NCBI GenBank assembly: GCA_034336665.1
Contig: CM067584.1
Coordinates: 4,320,699-4,384,698, forward strand
Reading direction: 5' to 3'
Length of the DNA: 64,000 bases
Source: Luscinia megarhynchos
Taxonomy: Eukaryota > Chordata > Aves > Passeriformes > Turdidae
A program made the translations under genes and the position numbers. Shown here piece after piece: positions 11,031-24,520 of the stretch (the first letter of the stretch is position 1; every line of letters starts with the position of its first letter). The notes below the pieces were generated by a model. It saw only the letters and a program-made list of their open reading frames with translations, did no database searches and was not told where the DNA came from.

Positions 11031-13308
11031 ATTAATTTGTGGGGCTTTTCCAGCTGGAATTTAGCAGGAATTCACTGCTGTGAAAAACCATGGAGTCGGT
11101 GTCACACGATCTCTCTGCATCTCCTGTGGGAGTGGCATCTTCTACTTCAGAAGAAACAGCCATAAATATGAGAATGAGGAGCAAAATCCTTTTCAGATAC
11201 CTGGGCAGGCTCTGAGGTGCTGCTCTGAGGAGGGGCAAATCTCCCCCTGCTCCCTTCCCCTCTATTTCATGGGGAAGGTCAGCAGAACACTGCAGAGAAC
11301 AAGATTTTCTTTTTCTTCTTTCTGTGAGCATCCCCCATCCCATTGCAATTTAACAGCAATTATGGTTTGACTCTAAGGATCCTTACTGTGTCCAAACCAG
11401 CTCCATCACTCAAAAGAATCAGGAAAAAGCCTTCAAAGTTTAAAGTTTTCCAAAGCCACACCAAAAATCCTCTGCTTCCACCAAGCTCCAAGCACAGAAC
11501 TCAAACTCCCAAGAGTTTCAGTGCTTGATACTTGCAGGAACCTCTCTGCCTGTCACACATGTGGCTTTGTCCCACACTTGGGAGAGTTTCAGGCCTCTAA
11601 AGTGCTCATCACAGAGCCTTTGTGAAAGCAGGGACAAGCAGAGGGGAGTCCTCTCCTGCTTCTTTAATGCCCTGCATATTGCATTTAAAGCATGGAAAAA
11701 TGGATTTGGTCCATGGTGAGTGCAAACACCCAGCTTAGCACCAGCCACCCTCCAGCTGACACTCATTCCCAACCTTTTCCAAACCCAGGGTCTCTGACCA
11801 CTCTTCAGTTGCTGAGACGGTTAATTCACTCCAAAGGGATCTCATGTTTTGACATCTTACATTTTAATTAAGCTCACCCTGTAGGAAATGAGAAGCTACA
11901 ACCAGGCTTACCCCACAGCAGCATGCTTTGGAAAGCAATTTATTGTCTGCACCCCTTCCAAACCCATGGTTTTATTGGCTGTGGAATTTCTGGGGAGAGC
12001 AGGCAGGCTCTGTGAAACCAAAGCTGCTGTCAGTAAACCAGAAAATTTCTACCTGAAATTATTGCAACTGCAGTGGGATGGGAGTATCTGTCTGGTTCTG
12101 CCATCACCTTGTTCTGGAGAACAGAACAATAAAAACAGATTGCTTATTTGGAAGATGGGGAAAAGTAGATTTTGGGATGAGAAGATCTTTTTGCTTTACG
12201 GGAAAAGTGCCTTTGAGAGGGCAGGGATTTTATTTAATTTGTCAGCACCATCCTAGAGTTCAGAATAACACACCTTAAGGTTGTACCCCCTTGCCCAGAA
12301 CTGGAATCTGGTAGTAGAGAACAATATTTGGTGCCTGGGAAGGGATTGAATCCTTTCAACACCTCTCAGACTCTAAGCACAGACACTTGACCAAAAACCC
12401 AGTGGGGCAAAACTTACTGTGCAACAACTGAGAGGTGGTTTTGTGCTGGGCTGTTCAGTTTGACTGAATCTCTTCTCAGTGGGGGTTAAATCAGTTTAAA
12501 TATGCTGATATTTGTCCATTTGCTGATGTGGGCTGGGAGAGTTGCACTGTTCCCCTGGTCCCTAAGACATGGGGATGTTCACATCCTGGTGCTAAGGAGG
12601 AGATGTTCTGGGGGCTCTCAGAGCCCTGCAGCCTTTGAGATGAGCAGCACTTGTTTTCTGGACTAATCCCTGAAAATACAGAAAATATCGAGCAAATTTA
12701 AAGCCCTAAAGAGTCAATGCATAAACCCAAAGATAAAAAGGGACAGGGACAGAAAAGGAAGCCAAGAGGATCAGTGAGATGGCTCAGAGCAGTGTGAGAT
12801 GCACTGATTTCAGTGCTGTCCTAAAAGAGAAGAGGAGGAGGAATTATTTGGTGTTGGGCTGTGGGATTTTATCTGCTGCTTTCTGCAGTGACAACTCTTT
12901 GTTGTAATTTGTCCTGTCTTATGTCCTGGAGCAGAAAACCTGCCTGAGGAATAGTTTATCTGTAGGTGGTTTTTAATGTTTATCCCTTTTAATCCAAATA
13001 CATGTTTTCCTTTTTTTCTTGTTTGTTTCACAAAAGTTTTGAATGAATAAATTGCAGTGGCAGTGAGGAATGGCTTTGGCTGGGTTTGACTCACACTGCA
13101 GCATTATTATATTTCTGCATTTGCATCCTGGGACAAGAGCAATCTCTATTCCAGGAGTGCAGCTAAATCACAGGTAGTCTCAAAACAATTTTCAGATTTG
13201 CCAAATATATTTATGTATCAGCAGCTCTATTTAAATATTTCCTTTGGCTCCGTGCTCCACCTGCCATGTCTGCTGATGCTTCCTTAGAACACAGGGATGG
13301 TGGGAATA
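11031..13308. other. Unique intergenic sequence
   Basis: Single-copy sequence. Open frames of up to 122 codons occur (for example 11888-12256 on +) but show no splice structure, family similarity or codon pattern that I can support. Confidence 0.45.
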
Positions 13309-13314
13309 GGAATG

Positions 13315-13932
13315 TGTTGGGAAAGATGAAACAGGAAAGCCTTAGTTACTGAATAACCATAAGACAATAGGATGGCCTGCTGAAAGTAATCCCCTCTTGA
13401 TAGAACAATGCCTTCTGCTGGAGAGCAAGTCCAAAGGTTAAGAAGATTTTGCTAGGGTCCAAAGAGTAGCTTTTAGAGTTTAAAGTGTAACACACTATGG
13501 TAATACAAGGATTTCTATAGGCTGTATGTAAATGCTATAGAATTTGTATCTTGTATTACATTGGTTAGTGGAAATTAGAATATTCATCATAGAAGAAAAT
13601 TTATTGTATTGTAAATGGGAAATCGCTCTCTTCTTTCTCTTGCTCTTCCTCTCTCTCTCCCTCTTGCTCTTCCTCTCTCCCTCCTCTCTTACTTCTCTCA
13701 CCTATTCCTCTTACTCTCTCCCTTCTCCTCTCACCCCATCACCCTTTTATCCCATTGCTCTTTCTCTAACCCCCTCTCACTCCTTGTCCTGCTCTGTGCT
13801 GCAGCTGGCAACACTCAGTAGGACTCTATGTACTTTCACTCTTACAATAAATGGAACAGGAACTTTTAGCTTATACAGAGCACTTGAGTTTTGTCCCTGG
13901 GGACCGTTTATCCTGACACAAAGACTCCCGCA
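13315..13932 (+). mobile_element. Solo LTR, ERVK-like family A
   Basis: Starts TGTTGGGAAAGATG and ends CTCCCGCA, flanked by the 6-bp direct repeat GGAATG (13309-13314 and 13933-13938). Internal features are a 'gaaattagaatattcatcat' block, a long CT-rich tract (13619-13760), and a polyadenylation signal AATAAA (13846-13851) about 80 bp before the end. Nearly the whole body matches the LTR at 62673-63301. No internal region is present. The open frames across the CT tract are low-complexity artefacts. Confidence 0.92.
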
Positions 13933-14170
13933 GGAATGAGTTAATCTGTACAGGAGAGTGTGCAGCTAGGAGTGAGAGCAGGGCAGAAATGCAACCTCAG
14001 CAGCTGAGGGGGCAGCAAAGAGGAGCAGTGACAGCCAGAGCCTCGCTGCAGCTGTGAGCAAGGACAGGAGGAATGAGGTTTTCTCACACTTTTCTCAGGT
14101 TTGGCTTTAACTGGGAACTGAAGGACAGCTCCTCCGAAAAGTGCTGCAGAACTGGAGGGGAGGTCAGGCT

Positions 14171-14418
14171 GTGTGACACCTGAGTGTGGCTGTGGGCAGT
14201 ACAGCACCTGTGCAGGTTTGTCACACCTGAGTGTGGCTGTGATGCTCTGGCTGTGATCAGTACCACACTTGTGCAGGTGTGTCACACCTGAGTGTGGCTG
14301 TGGTCACTACCACACCTGTGCAGATGTGTCACACCTGAGTGTGGCTGTGGTGAGTAGCACACCTGTGCAGGTGTGTCACACCTGAGTGTGGCTGTGGCCA
14401 GTGCCACACCTGTGCCTC
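14171..14418. repeat. Minisatellite, about 47-bp unit, five copies
   Basis: Five diverged units each begin 'gtcacacctgagtgtggctg' (at about 14171, 14220, 14281, 14328 and 14375) and end near 'cacctgtgcaggt'. The second unit carries a 14-bp insertion that repeats part of the motif. Confidence 0.9.
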
Positions 14419-14842
14419 ACCCAGGATACCTGAGGCAATGACAATTTCTGCCCCCAGTTTAACTGGCTCCCTCAGAGGACGCAAGACGTGAGTGTGCAGC
14501 TTAGCTGTGCTGTTTCCCTGCCCTCCTGAACTTGCTTTTCCGCGACTGAACCACTTTGTCTCTCATTTCTCTGCCCTGGAGCTGTCAGGTCACTCACGTT
14601 TGAAAGTGATGAACAGAAGCTGCTGAATCCCAGCCCTGTTTCCAGCACCACACTGTGACAGCCTGATTGAGCTGTCAGGTCAAACAATTCTTTGCAGCTG
14701 ACTGCAACAACCATCCTGGGCACAGTTATTGCCTCCCGTGTCAAGGCTTCATCTTGCTGCTGCCTTTTGTTTTTTTTGGGCTGGGCTGGAGGAGGCAGGA
14801 AGGACGTGGCCCCACCTGGCTGTGACAAATGTGTGTCACACA
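14419..14842. other. Unique sequence between minisatellite and LTR
   Basis: No feature recognised. A minus-strand open frame of 123 codons (14472-14843) has no supporting evidence. Confidence 0.4.
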
Positions 14843-14847
14843 CATTT

Positions 14848-15567
14848 TGTCTTGGGTTGCAATACAGGATGTGACCAGAAATGTGAATTCTGTCCCAATC
14901 TGCTGCAGCCGGGTGGGGCAGTGACCCTGATCTCCTGGCACATATTATCTGCTAATGGGCCAGCTTTAAACCAGCTGGGGCAATCATCTTTATCTTTCCC
15001 ACAGCCCATCCTCCCTCCAGGAGATATCTCCTGTTAATGGCCATTGAGTCCCAGGGCATGACTGATAAAATTACATCATCCCACTGGCAGATGCTCCACC
15101 CAGGGGGAGGAGCCAAACATTTCCTACCCAGATAAAAACTGAGATTTGGAACACCAGAGCAGCCTTTTCCACTGGATTCCAGAGGAAATCCAGACCCTTG
15201 CACATCATCCCTGGAGCTTCAGAGGAAAACTGCACCTTCTACAGGAGCACTGCTCCAGCTGAACCACACCTGCCACTGCAGGAGGATGCAGCCACCATTG
15301 AATGGGACTGCTGCCAACACCCTGCCTGACTGACGGGTGTCAGCTTGGATTCTGACTCTGGCAGTGTTCTGGGATTGTTCTTTTGTAATACTGCATTTCT
15401 ATTTTAATTTTCCTAGTAAAGAACTGTTATTCCTATTTCCCATCTCTTTGAGTGAGAGCCCCTGAATTTCAAAATTATAATAATTTGGAGGGAGAGGGTT
15501 TGCATTCTCCATTTCAAAGAGAAGCTTCTGCCTTTCTTAGCAAACACCCGTCTCTCAAACCAGGACA
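14848..15567 (+). mobile_element. Solo LTR, ERVL-like family C
   Basis: A 720-bp LTR from TGTCTTGGGTTGC to AACCAGGACA, flanked by the 5-bp direct repeat CATTT (14843-14847 and 15568-15572). A 5-bp duplication fits ERVL-like elements. It has the 16-bp palindrome CAGGAGATATCTCCTG at 15018-15033, a TATA-like 'cagataaaaactg' near 15130 and a late AGTAAA (15415-15420) that may serve as a polyadenylation signal. It shares its full length with the copies at 21031, 32134 and 41430. Confidence 0.92.
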
Positions 15568-15572
15568 CATTT

Positions 15573-17069
15573 TTTGTCACAAAGGGACACTGAGGTGCTC
15601 AAGCTCTTCCAGCACAGTGTGGTTAACACAGCCAGATGAGATGGGATATGCCCAGCAGGAAAGACTGAGGGAACAATCACTTCATGGAGGTGCTTCTGGA
15701 GAAGAGAGGGCTAAGAAAATGCTCTGGAAACTTAAAAAAGGAAAATTTAAAAAATGGAAAGAGACAAATATAAATCTTTCTTAGAGAAGAGCAAAGATTC
15801 CTTTTGGACTTTAAATACTTGGAGCAGTGGAGCCAGGTATTGACCAAGGTCCTGGGCTGCAAATATGGATAGCACTGGCTTTACTGGCAGGAAAACCAGA
15901 ATAAACCCAGTTACTGTTGTTTCCATAGTACCTCAGCCAAAAGATCATCCCCTGGTTTCTGTGCACGCTTAATAATGTACTTATTCATTAAAAATGGTGA
16001 AATTTTGTATTCTGCTGCCTTTTCTTGGAAAAAATTAACATGCAATTAAAAATCCAGCACTGTCCAAATCTCTGGAATGCTTGTAGAGGCTTTTCTTAAT
16101 TAATGAAGATAAAGTGTTATTTTTTGAGTCAATGGCAGGAGCTGCAAAGAATTTAGGATCCCAGGAGGGAGTAAACAGATAGATTCCTGAACTGGAGGAA
16201 ATCAGAACTAAAAAATGTCCAAATATCTAAAACCAATCAGAGATCTACAGTGCCAGGAATTGTACAGAGCTGCACAGGGCCTTTTTTCTGAGACTGCAGA
16301 TTTGGGCTGTATCTGGAAGAAATAAAGTATTTCCTTTCACCATTTTAGCTGAGGATATAAAAAATGGACTGAGGGCTCAGGTGCTCAATACTCAGCATCT
16401 CTCATTAAGATTTTTGCCTGATGTTTTAATCAGATTTTGAGATCTAATACAAAATTGCTGGTAAATTTTTATTTAGTGTCTGAATTGAACAAAATTTTTA
16501 TCTGTGAGTAGTTTCACCATTTTCTTTTGGAGAAATAATTCCCCAAAAGGAGAAGACATTTAAAAGGGAGCAAATTGAATAATAGCTTATGATGGAAGTT
16601 CAAAAAGGAGTGGGGGAAGGAAGAGAAAAACTAGGTTACAAAATTGGAAGTGTTTTGTATAAAAATGGATATTAAAATAATTAGAATAGACCAAATCCCT
16701 TTAGCACTGTGCCTTTATATTGTGCTTGTAAAGTGATTGGGGATTACTTGAGGGATGGAACTGGAAGTGAAACCTATCACTGAATAATGGAATTAAATCC
16801 CATCTTCATTTTCAAAATCTGAAACCAACATACAGTGATGGGCTCCTTTTCCTCTCAGCTGCTTAAAAGTCAAGAATTCATTCTTATCTGAGCAATTTAT
16901 CAGGAAAATCCAGGAGTTCAAAGGGAGATGACTGAAGGCAGTGGAAGAGTTGAGCCAAGCTCACAGAGGGGTTTAGCCCTGGATTTATTCTCTGAGAGGA
17001 AGCAATGCCACCCTTTGCTGTTCATAAATGAAAAGTCAGGAAGGAAGGAAGCAGGAGAGGATCAGTTTA
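15573..17069. other. Unique AT-rich intergenic sequence
   Basis: No gene, RNA or transposon recognised. Confidence 0.5.
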
Positions 17070-17075
17070 ACACCA

Positions 17076-17482
17076 TGGTGCAGACAGATTATAGAAGAAA
17101 TTATTATAGAAGAAATAGAGATATTATAAAATATGGTTTAGGCCCTGCTACCCTAGATAAGCTAGCAGTAGCTTGTGAGTTTTCATAAGAAAAAATCAGG
17201 GGAATGCAAAGTCTATTAACACAACAAAATATTCTTGTTAGAGAAAACACCTGGAGAAACAAGATCTGTCCCATGAGAATGCACAAAGGAAAAATGTAAA
17301 CACCTGAGTGTTAGCACATACACAAAACACTTCTAAGCAATGAACTGAACAGCAAGAAAACTTCTAACCAGTAGAGTTCACCACAAGGTCTGTAAAAGCT
17401 GCATAAAAATGAGTAATGTGAATAAAGAATGGGCTTTTCCCTGCATGGAGAAACTGAGTCCCAGCTGATTATTATTACAACA
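17076..17482 (+). mobile_element. Probable solo LTR, short ERV family
   Basis: From TGGTGCAGACAG to ATTACAACA. A TATA-like 'tgcataaaaatg' (about 17400) lies just before AATAAA (17421-17426), which is followed by 'gggcttttccctgcatggag' and 'actgagtccc', a compact promoter/poly-A layout typical of avian LTRs. The flanks ACACCA (17070-17075) and TCACCA (17083 of the right flank, i.e. 17483-17488) match at five of six bases, consistent with an aged 6-bp duplication. No internal region. Confidence 0.6.
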
Positions 17483-17488
17483 TCACCA

Positions 17489-20400
17489 TTGTTAATGATT
17501 TTAATGACAAACTCCTGATCTGTGGTACAGATCCATGGAATTCCACACTCTGCTCCCTGTTCTCTGTCACTAATGCCCCTCAGAGGGGCTGGAGTGGAGA
17601 CCCAAACGTCTTCATTTCCATTTGAATTTATTTTCATCTGTATTTTTTTTCCTCCCCAAAAACTGTGATCAGAAGATAATTTTTGCTTCCATCCATCATT
17701 CTGTGCTCTGACTGTCGTGGCCTTGGACATTTTGTTTTCTCTTCCTGCTGCTCACAGACTGAGCTGAGACCATCCTGAGTGTTCCTGGCAGGACATGCAG
17801 GTGACCTGTGCCCATTGGGCTTTCCAAAAGCTGCCAGCACAGCCTGGAAAATTGCAATTTTCAAGGGCAGTGAGGTATTAGAGGCTGCCATGAAGAAAAG
17901 CCCCCATAAAACCAGGTTGGTCAGGAGCAGAGTTGGTGCTGACATGACCAGAAAATGGGAGTGCAGAACTCTGGTGACACCAAGGGGATTTCCTGCTGTT
18001 GAAGGGGAGCAAAGGAATTGAGCAGGAAAACCTTGGGACCTGTGGTGTGCACGTCCCTGGAAACCCCACAATCCCCTTCAATGTTTCTGGATTGATTTGT
18101 ACAATGCACCTATTCCTAATTCTGAGCCCCTAAGTTGAAAATGTGGCACAGTTGGGTGCAGGTGGAAGATGGGTTGGAGGAAATCAGGGATTTTTTCACC
18201 CCTGTAGTAGGATAAATCCTATAAATGAAAGAACTAATTGCATCCTTACAAGTGGTGGAACTCTGGGAAAACAGCTTCAAAGCATTAAACAAATATAGCA
18301 GCTATTAAATGAGTGAGATAAGAATCAGGCTATCATTTTATCTCTGTGTATGCAAGTGTAATCTTGGAGCCTTCTGTAGCTCTAAACCTGCAGCTCTGGC
18401 TATTAGTTTATTCCAGATATATTGTAAAAATCAGCCAGTGAAATGCAAGCCATTAAACTCCAAGTGGCTGCCAGTGGTGAGTGAGTTATTTTATCTCCCA
18501 GCACAGGCACAGAGCAGGTGATGGATTTTCCAAGGAAACCCAGGCATTGTAATTCCATTACCATGCCAGGCAGTGTCATTGTTCAGGGCACTGCAAACAC
18601 GTCCCATTTCCCCTCTGTGCTTGTTCCCACATCCCCAAATTAATCCTGGCTGTGGCCAGAGTGCAGCTCTGGTGGCACCCGTGCAATTTTCCTGCCAGCA
18701 TCCCTCCAGTGGGATAATCTATGTCAGTGGATAATCCATGGCTGGGATCCATCATTTATGGGCTGTTGTTTGGGTGATGTATGGAAGCCATGCATCACTG
18801 CTGGCCTGCCAGGAGAAATATCCCAGAGAGATTTGGGAGAGGGGGAAAAAGAATTAAAATCCTTTTTAAACAGGAGAAAGTTTAGTTATTTATGGGAGTT
18901 GGAAAGAAAGGAGGGAAGCAGGGGAGTGGGGTGAGGAGGGGGATGATCTAGGAGTGTTTTGACTTTGAGAAGGACCTAAATCAACAGGACTGCAGGTGTT
19001 TATTAAACCTGAAAATTAGGGAAGGGCATTTCTGTATTTCCAGCATTGTGCCCTTCCGTCTGGTAGAACTGCTGGAAGAGTGATGAAGGCATTACTTGGA
19101 GCCAGGAGACTCAAAAACTCTGCTTTAACCTGTCCTGTGTCAGCTCCTGCAGAACTGAGCTCTGACCTGCTCATGCTATCTGTGCCCCCCACTAATGATA
19201 GAATTAGATGGCTAATTATTAGAATTCCACTAATTATAGGGTATTGATAGTTCTTATGCTAATAGAGCATTAATATTAATTTTTATTTAATGCTGTGCAG
19301 TCACACTCTGGAAGGCCACAGTAAATAAATTCAAGTCTGAACGCCTGTTGGAGTTTATCACACAAAGTTCAGACATCTGGAGTCACTGCCCAGTTTCTGT
19401 GATTCAGTTCCTTTTTGAGCCTCAAGTGAGGAGAATCCCCAGGGATCACCTGAATAACCTGGCACAACAGGGGATTTTTCTTCCCCTCACAGAAATTGTG
19501 TGAGCAGAGATGGGGCTGTCTGGGGGTATCTCAGTATTTCCTCCTTTTTTTTTTTTTATTCAAAGAAAGCTGTATAAAGAGACCTTTGATTTCGTAGTTT
19601 CAGATTTCTGGTTGCTTTTTAGCTCAGTGCCAGCAGTCTGCCTGCTCTGGTGACACCCATCCATTAGTGTCCCAAAGCACCCAGGTTGAGGAGGATTTCT
19701 GTTCACAGATAAGGGGATGGAGGAAGTGCAAATGTGATTATTAGAGATTAATAAGCAGCAAATAAACTAGAGTACACTAAGAGGACTCTTGTGGCTCCCA
19801 AGCTGGCAGAGACTGCACCTTAAAATTATCACAGGAGAGCCTTGTCATTGTTCCCCTGCTTGCCAAAATTGCTCATTTCTTCTCTCCTCATTCCTCACAG
19901 GCTGTAAAAGTCTCTCTCTGTGCTTTTCACTCTGAGCCAGAAAGTGGAAAAGCCTTTCAGCCTGGCTCCCTCTCCATTTCAGGTGATTACAGTGTCCACT
20001 GTGCTCAGGTTTCTTTCCAGGCTGCCTCTGATAGTCCTGGATTCTATTTCCAGCTCTTGATCACTGATCCAGTCCTGGGGAAGAGCCTGTCTGTGCTGCA
20101 GCCCCTGGGATGGACGTGGTTTGCAGTAATCACGAGCCAGGTGATGAGAAACAGGCTTTGTTATGTGATGAGCAATCTCTTCAGTGCAGCCTCAGACACC
20201 TTGGATTTGTTTTGGAGGAGAAAAAACAGCCAGAAAACTCTTTGGGAAATTAATAGGGTACCTTGAAATTCCATTTCTGAGCCTTCTGAGTTTAATCTTG
20301 CTTTTAGGGTGAAGAAACATCTCTTTATGGCTGAACAGGCTTTAAGGCTGGGAAGTTCTTGTTCTGTATTACTGCAACCGATGTGCTGCTCTTACCTGGT

Positions 20401-21030
20401 TTTGGCTCTGACTGACAGGAAAAATGGGGAAAATATGGAAAATGAAGAATGAATCAAAGTTTGAATGAATCAAAGTTTCCATCGAGCTCAGCTCTGTTCC
20501 AGAATTGGCATAAAAGGCCTGGAGAGTTGAAAATAAGCTGTGAAAAAGGTCATATGGACTGGGAGTGTAATGCACCTCCAGGTTTGGACCTGGATGTTGT
20601 TTATTTCGGTTAAAGATTTTGTTAAATAAGCCTTGAGTGTGTAAACTTGGCTTTTCCCCTTCAATTCTTCAATTCTTCAATTCTTCCATCATCCCATTGA
20701 CATTAGAGAAGTTTTGAGAGCAGGATTAGATGGGAGAGACTTGTTGCTATAAAGGAAAAACATTTCTTAGAGAAAGTTAATTCCAGTGATGAGGTTGTGT
20801 TTGCTGCTGACTCATCCCATGTTTATTCACTGTGAACTAAAACAACATGCCCTGGAGAGGGAGGGCACTCACAGCTTTCACCCAGAGGGATTATGCCTCT
20901 TACTTCATCGCTTCATGCTGGGGAGTTTGTGATTTGATTTAGATTGATTTTAATTTCAGTCTCAGGAAGGAGCAAACAGGTAGTGCCTGGGAGGTTGCAC
21001 TGGAGCCTCTTTGGAGCAGGTGTGTGGTTG
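17489..21030. other. Unique intergenic sequence
   Basis: Single-copy. Contains a short 8-bp tandem ('ttcaattc', three copies at about 20660-20686) and poly-T near 19547. Minus-strand open frames of 139 and 145 codons (17311-18071) overlap each other and look non-coding. Confidence 0.45.
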
Positions 21031-21747
21031 TGTCTTAGGTTGCAATGCAGGATGTGACTAAAAGTCTGGATTCTATCACCAGCTGTTAAAACAGCTGGGC
21101 AGTGTTCTTTATCTCTGTGGGAGATATCTCCTGTTAATGGGCCATTTTTAAACCAGCTGGGGCAATCATCTTTATCTTTCCCACAGCCCATCCTCCCTCC
21201 AGGAGATATCTCCTGTTAATGGCCATTGAGTCCCAGTGCATGACTGATAAAATTACATCATCCCACTGGGAAATGCTCCACCCAGGGGAGGAGCCAAACA
21301 TTTCCTACCCAGATAAAAACTGAGATTTGGAACACCAGAGCAGCCTTTTCCACTGGATTCCAGAGGAAAACCAGATCCTTCCACATCATCCCTGGACCTT
21401 CAGAGGAAAACTGCACCTTCTACAGGAGCACTGCTCCAGCTGAACCACACCTGCCACTGCAGGAGGATGCAGCCACCATTGAATGGGACTGCTGCCAACA
21501 CCCTGCCTGACTGACGGGTGTCAGCTTGGATTCTGACTCTGGCAGTGTTTTGGGATTGTTCTTTGTAATGCTGCATTTCTATTTTAATTTTCATGGTAAA
21601 GAACTGTTATTCCTAATTCCCATATCTTTGCCTGAGAGCCCCTTAATTTCAAAATTATAATAATTTGGAGGGAGAGGGTTTACATTCTCCATTTCAAAGA
21701 GAAGCTTCTGCCTTTCTTAGCAGACACCTGTCCTCCAAACCAGGACA
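21031..21747 (+). mobile_element. LTR, ERVL-like family C, without target duplication
   Basis: Full-length match to the other family C LTRs, from TGTCTTAGGTTGC to AACCAGGACA, with the palindrome at 21200-21215 and a second partial copy of 'gatatctcctgttaatgg' near 21123. The five bases outside each end differ (GGTTG left, CCTTT right), so no target duplication remains. Recombination between two copies or a rearrangement could explain this. Confidence 0.88.
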
Positions 21748-24127
21748 CCTTTTTCTTCTCAAATATGAAAGGAGTGTGAGCAAATCCTCGCCTTGCAAAA
21801 CAAATCCCATTTGGGGCAAGCTCTCCCTGCATTTTATCTCAGGGTTTCAGTCCTTTGGTTTGGCTCCTGAGTGTGATCCCAGCTCAGGTTTTGGCAGCAC
21901 AGCAGAGAGAGATTCCTGCTTGTGATAATCCCTGGAAAGCCACAGGGATGGTTTGTCCAGCATCCACGTCTTGCCAATATTTTTGGTGACACAGCAATTC
22001 TCCATGGCTCCTGGGGAATGTCACCGTGAGAAGGAGCAGGTTTAGAAGCCTAAGTGGAAATTTTGGAGGCTGTTCTTTGTGGCTGAATTGTCCTGTGGGT
22101 ATGAATGCACAAAATAAATGTGAGGTGTGTTTGATTAAGGGATAGTTCATTGAATACTGAATTCTCTGAGTGCAGGAACTCCAGTGACTGAGGAGGAACT
22201 CTTTAAATCCACAGCACTTATGTCACTCTGCATTACCCACAGCAGAAAATAAGACTGGTTTTGACTGTTTGTTTTTATTTAAAAATGGTTAAATACAAGA
22301 TTCCAGTTTCTTTCTGTTGATTTTCGTTGCAAAGATTATTTCCATTGAAAAGTTGGGGTTTCCAGGGTATTTAGCCCATCCTTAAACTGAGGAATCTGGT
22401 CACTTATTTTCAGCCTAGGCAACTGTTTTGTGAAAATTATCTTAACACACTCTCAGTCTTGCAGGATTTTTTTTTTAATAAATCATTCAATGGAGGTTTT
22501 TAAAAGGATGAGAATTCACATATTTTGGGATATGGGGTGAGCCTGGCCCAGGATATGCTGGATTTAACCAGGGTCATGTGTAGGTGTAGCTGAAAAATTG
22601 TGAATTTTCCTTGTGAAGGATCCCTCTCCAACCTCCCCTTGTGTGCCAGGACCAGCTTGGTCATGGTCTCAACCCAAATATCCACAGGATCCCCTCACTG
22701 CTGTCCCTGGGTGAAATAAGGGAAATGTTCCTCCCATCTCTCCATGGAAGCTCAATGCACCCAAAGTGAGACTGGGGCATCCAAGAGTTAGGGAAGATAA
22801 ATGTCTTTTTGGCATGGAAGGGAAGGAGGTTTTATCACAGGGAAATCTGAGCCAACTCCTGAAAAAATCAGCCCAAATTGGCATTGAACACAGGCAGGAT
22901 GTTTCAGTGAAATGTGAATTTTAATCTCAGTGAGAGAAGACAGTCAAAGGCTTAAGATTCAAAGAAAAAAAAGGCAAACAAAACTGTTACATAATGATTT
23001 CTTCTGCCATCAAAAAAACATTGGGGTTCTTGAATGTCTGTGTTTGACTTCTGGAGAGAACTTGTGCATAATGAGCTCTTTTGAAGGCCCAGGACAAGTG
23101 GTTCTGGTTTCACACTAGGTAATTAAGCACCTTTAAAGAACAATTAAAGTGCCAGTGCTTTCTTGAATAGTCTTAATTTCAGCAAGCTTTTCATGCTGGA
23201 TTCATGGGGAATATTAAAAGGCACTTCCTCATCCCTGGAAATGTATGCATGGGATAGAAGGGCAGAATCAGAAGGGAAGATGAGGAACTGCAGTCAGAGC
23301 AGCCAGAAGAACAGATTGAAACAATTTCTCAAGAGTTACCCCAAAAACAGCAAAACCTGCACATGTTAATAGAAATTCAGATAATTATGTGCCCCCAGTT
23401 TGGGGTTCAGTAACTATATGGCTAAAAGTGCAAAAACAAAAACTCTGCACATAGTTTATGAGAACCCAACTCAGTGATAGAATATTTTAAAATTCTCTGT
23501 ACCAAGTCTTTACACAAATTCATACACAAAGAATTTTAAAATTCTTTATGTAAAAGTGTTTCTGGCTTTTCTTTGTGCCAAGTCAAGAGTCCCCAGTTGT
23601 CTGGGAGGTACTTTGGTGTCTGCCTTGTGGTTTTCTCCCTTGGTGTGGGTTTCGCTTTTTGTTTGGTGCTTTCCCTTTGTATTTTTAGTTCACTTCCTCC
23701 CCAAATGTTAAACAGATGCTGATGTGAATGGTAGCCTGGTATATTAATTACTGCACATAATGAATCTCAGAAAATGTAATAAAGGCCTAATTGGTGCCAA
23801 TAAAAGCAACACTGACAAATGCCTGTGTGTGCAATGTGGGCAATGCTCAGCATCACACAGAGAGGAGAACTCCCACCCTCCCTTGGGAACACCCTGGATT
23901 TCCTGGGAGGCAAGGCTGAATGCTAAACCACACAGGGAACAGCAGAAACACGGGTGCTCATCAGCCCTGGAGGCTGCAAATGTTTGATTTTATTGATTCT
24001 GCTCAGCTGAGGCTCAGGAGAATTTGAGCTGCGGCAGTAGGATGTGGAAACAAAGGGTGGTGGCACTTGGTGGCTGGATTTCTGTCCTGCTCCAGAAAAG
24101 ATCTGCCAGGGGTGGTGTCCTGGGATT
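21748..24127. other. Unique intergenic sequence
   Basis: No gene or repeat recognised. Confidence 0.5.
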
Positions 24128-24520
24128 CATATATATGTATATATATATATTTTATATTTATATTTATATATTTATATATCTATATATATATTTACATATT
24201 TATATTAATATATTTATATTTTAATATAGTTATATATTTTATTTATATATTTATATTTTATATATATTTTAATATATTTGTATATTTATATTTATATATT
24301 TATATTTTATATATATTTTTATTTCTATCTATATCTATAATTATATCTATAATTATATATATGTATATCTATATTTATGCCTATATCTATAGAGAATCTA
24401 TATTATTTATATTGACATTATATGATAATACCAATACTACATAATAACAATATACAATATTGGTATATTGTTTATATTTTTATTATTGATATTATTTATT
24501 TTATGTTTATGGTTTTATTA
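24128..24520. repeat. AT-rich low-complexity tract (TATATTTA-like)
   Basis: Long run of alternating TATAT, TTTATAT and TATCTATAT motifs with almost no G or C until about 24380. The open frame of Y/I/F residues here is an artefact of composition. Confidence 0.93.

Noticed and set aside
13495..13939. Leu/Ser-rich frame (131 codons) and Arg/Glu/Lys-rich frame in the CT tract
   Set aside because: They lie inside the family A LTR and reflect its pyrimidine tract.
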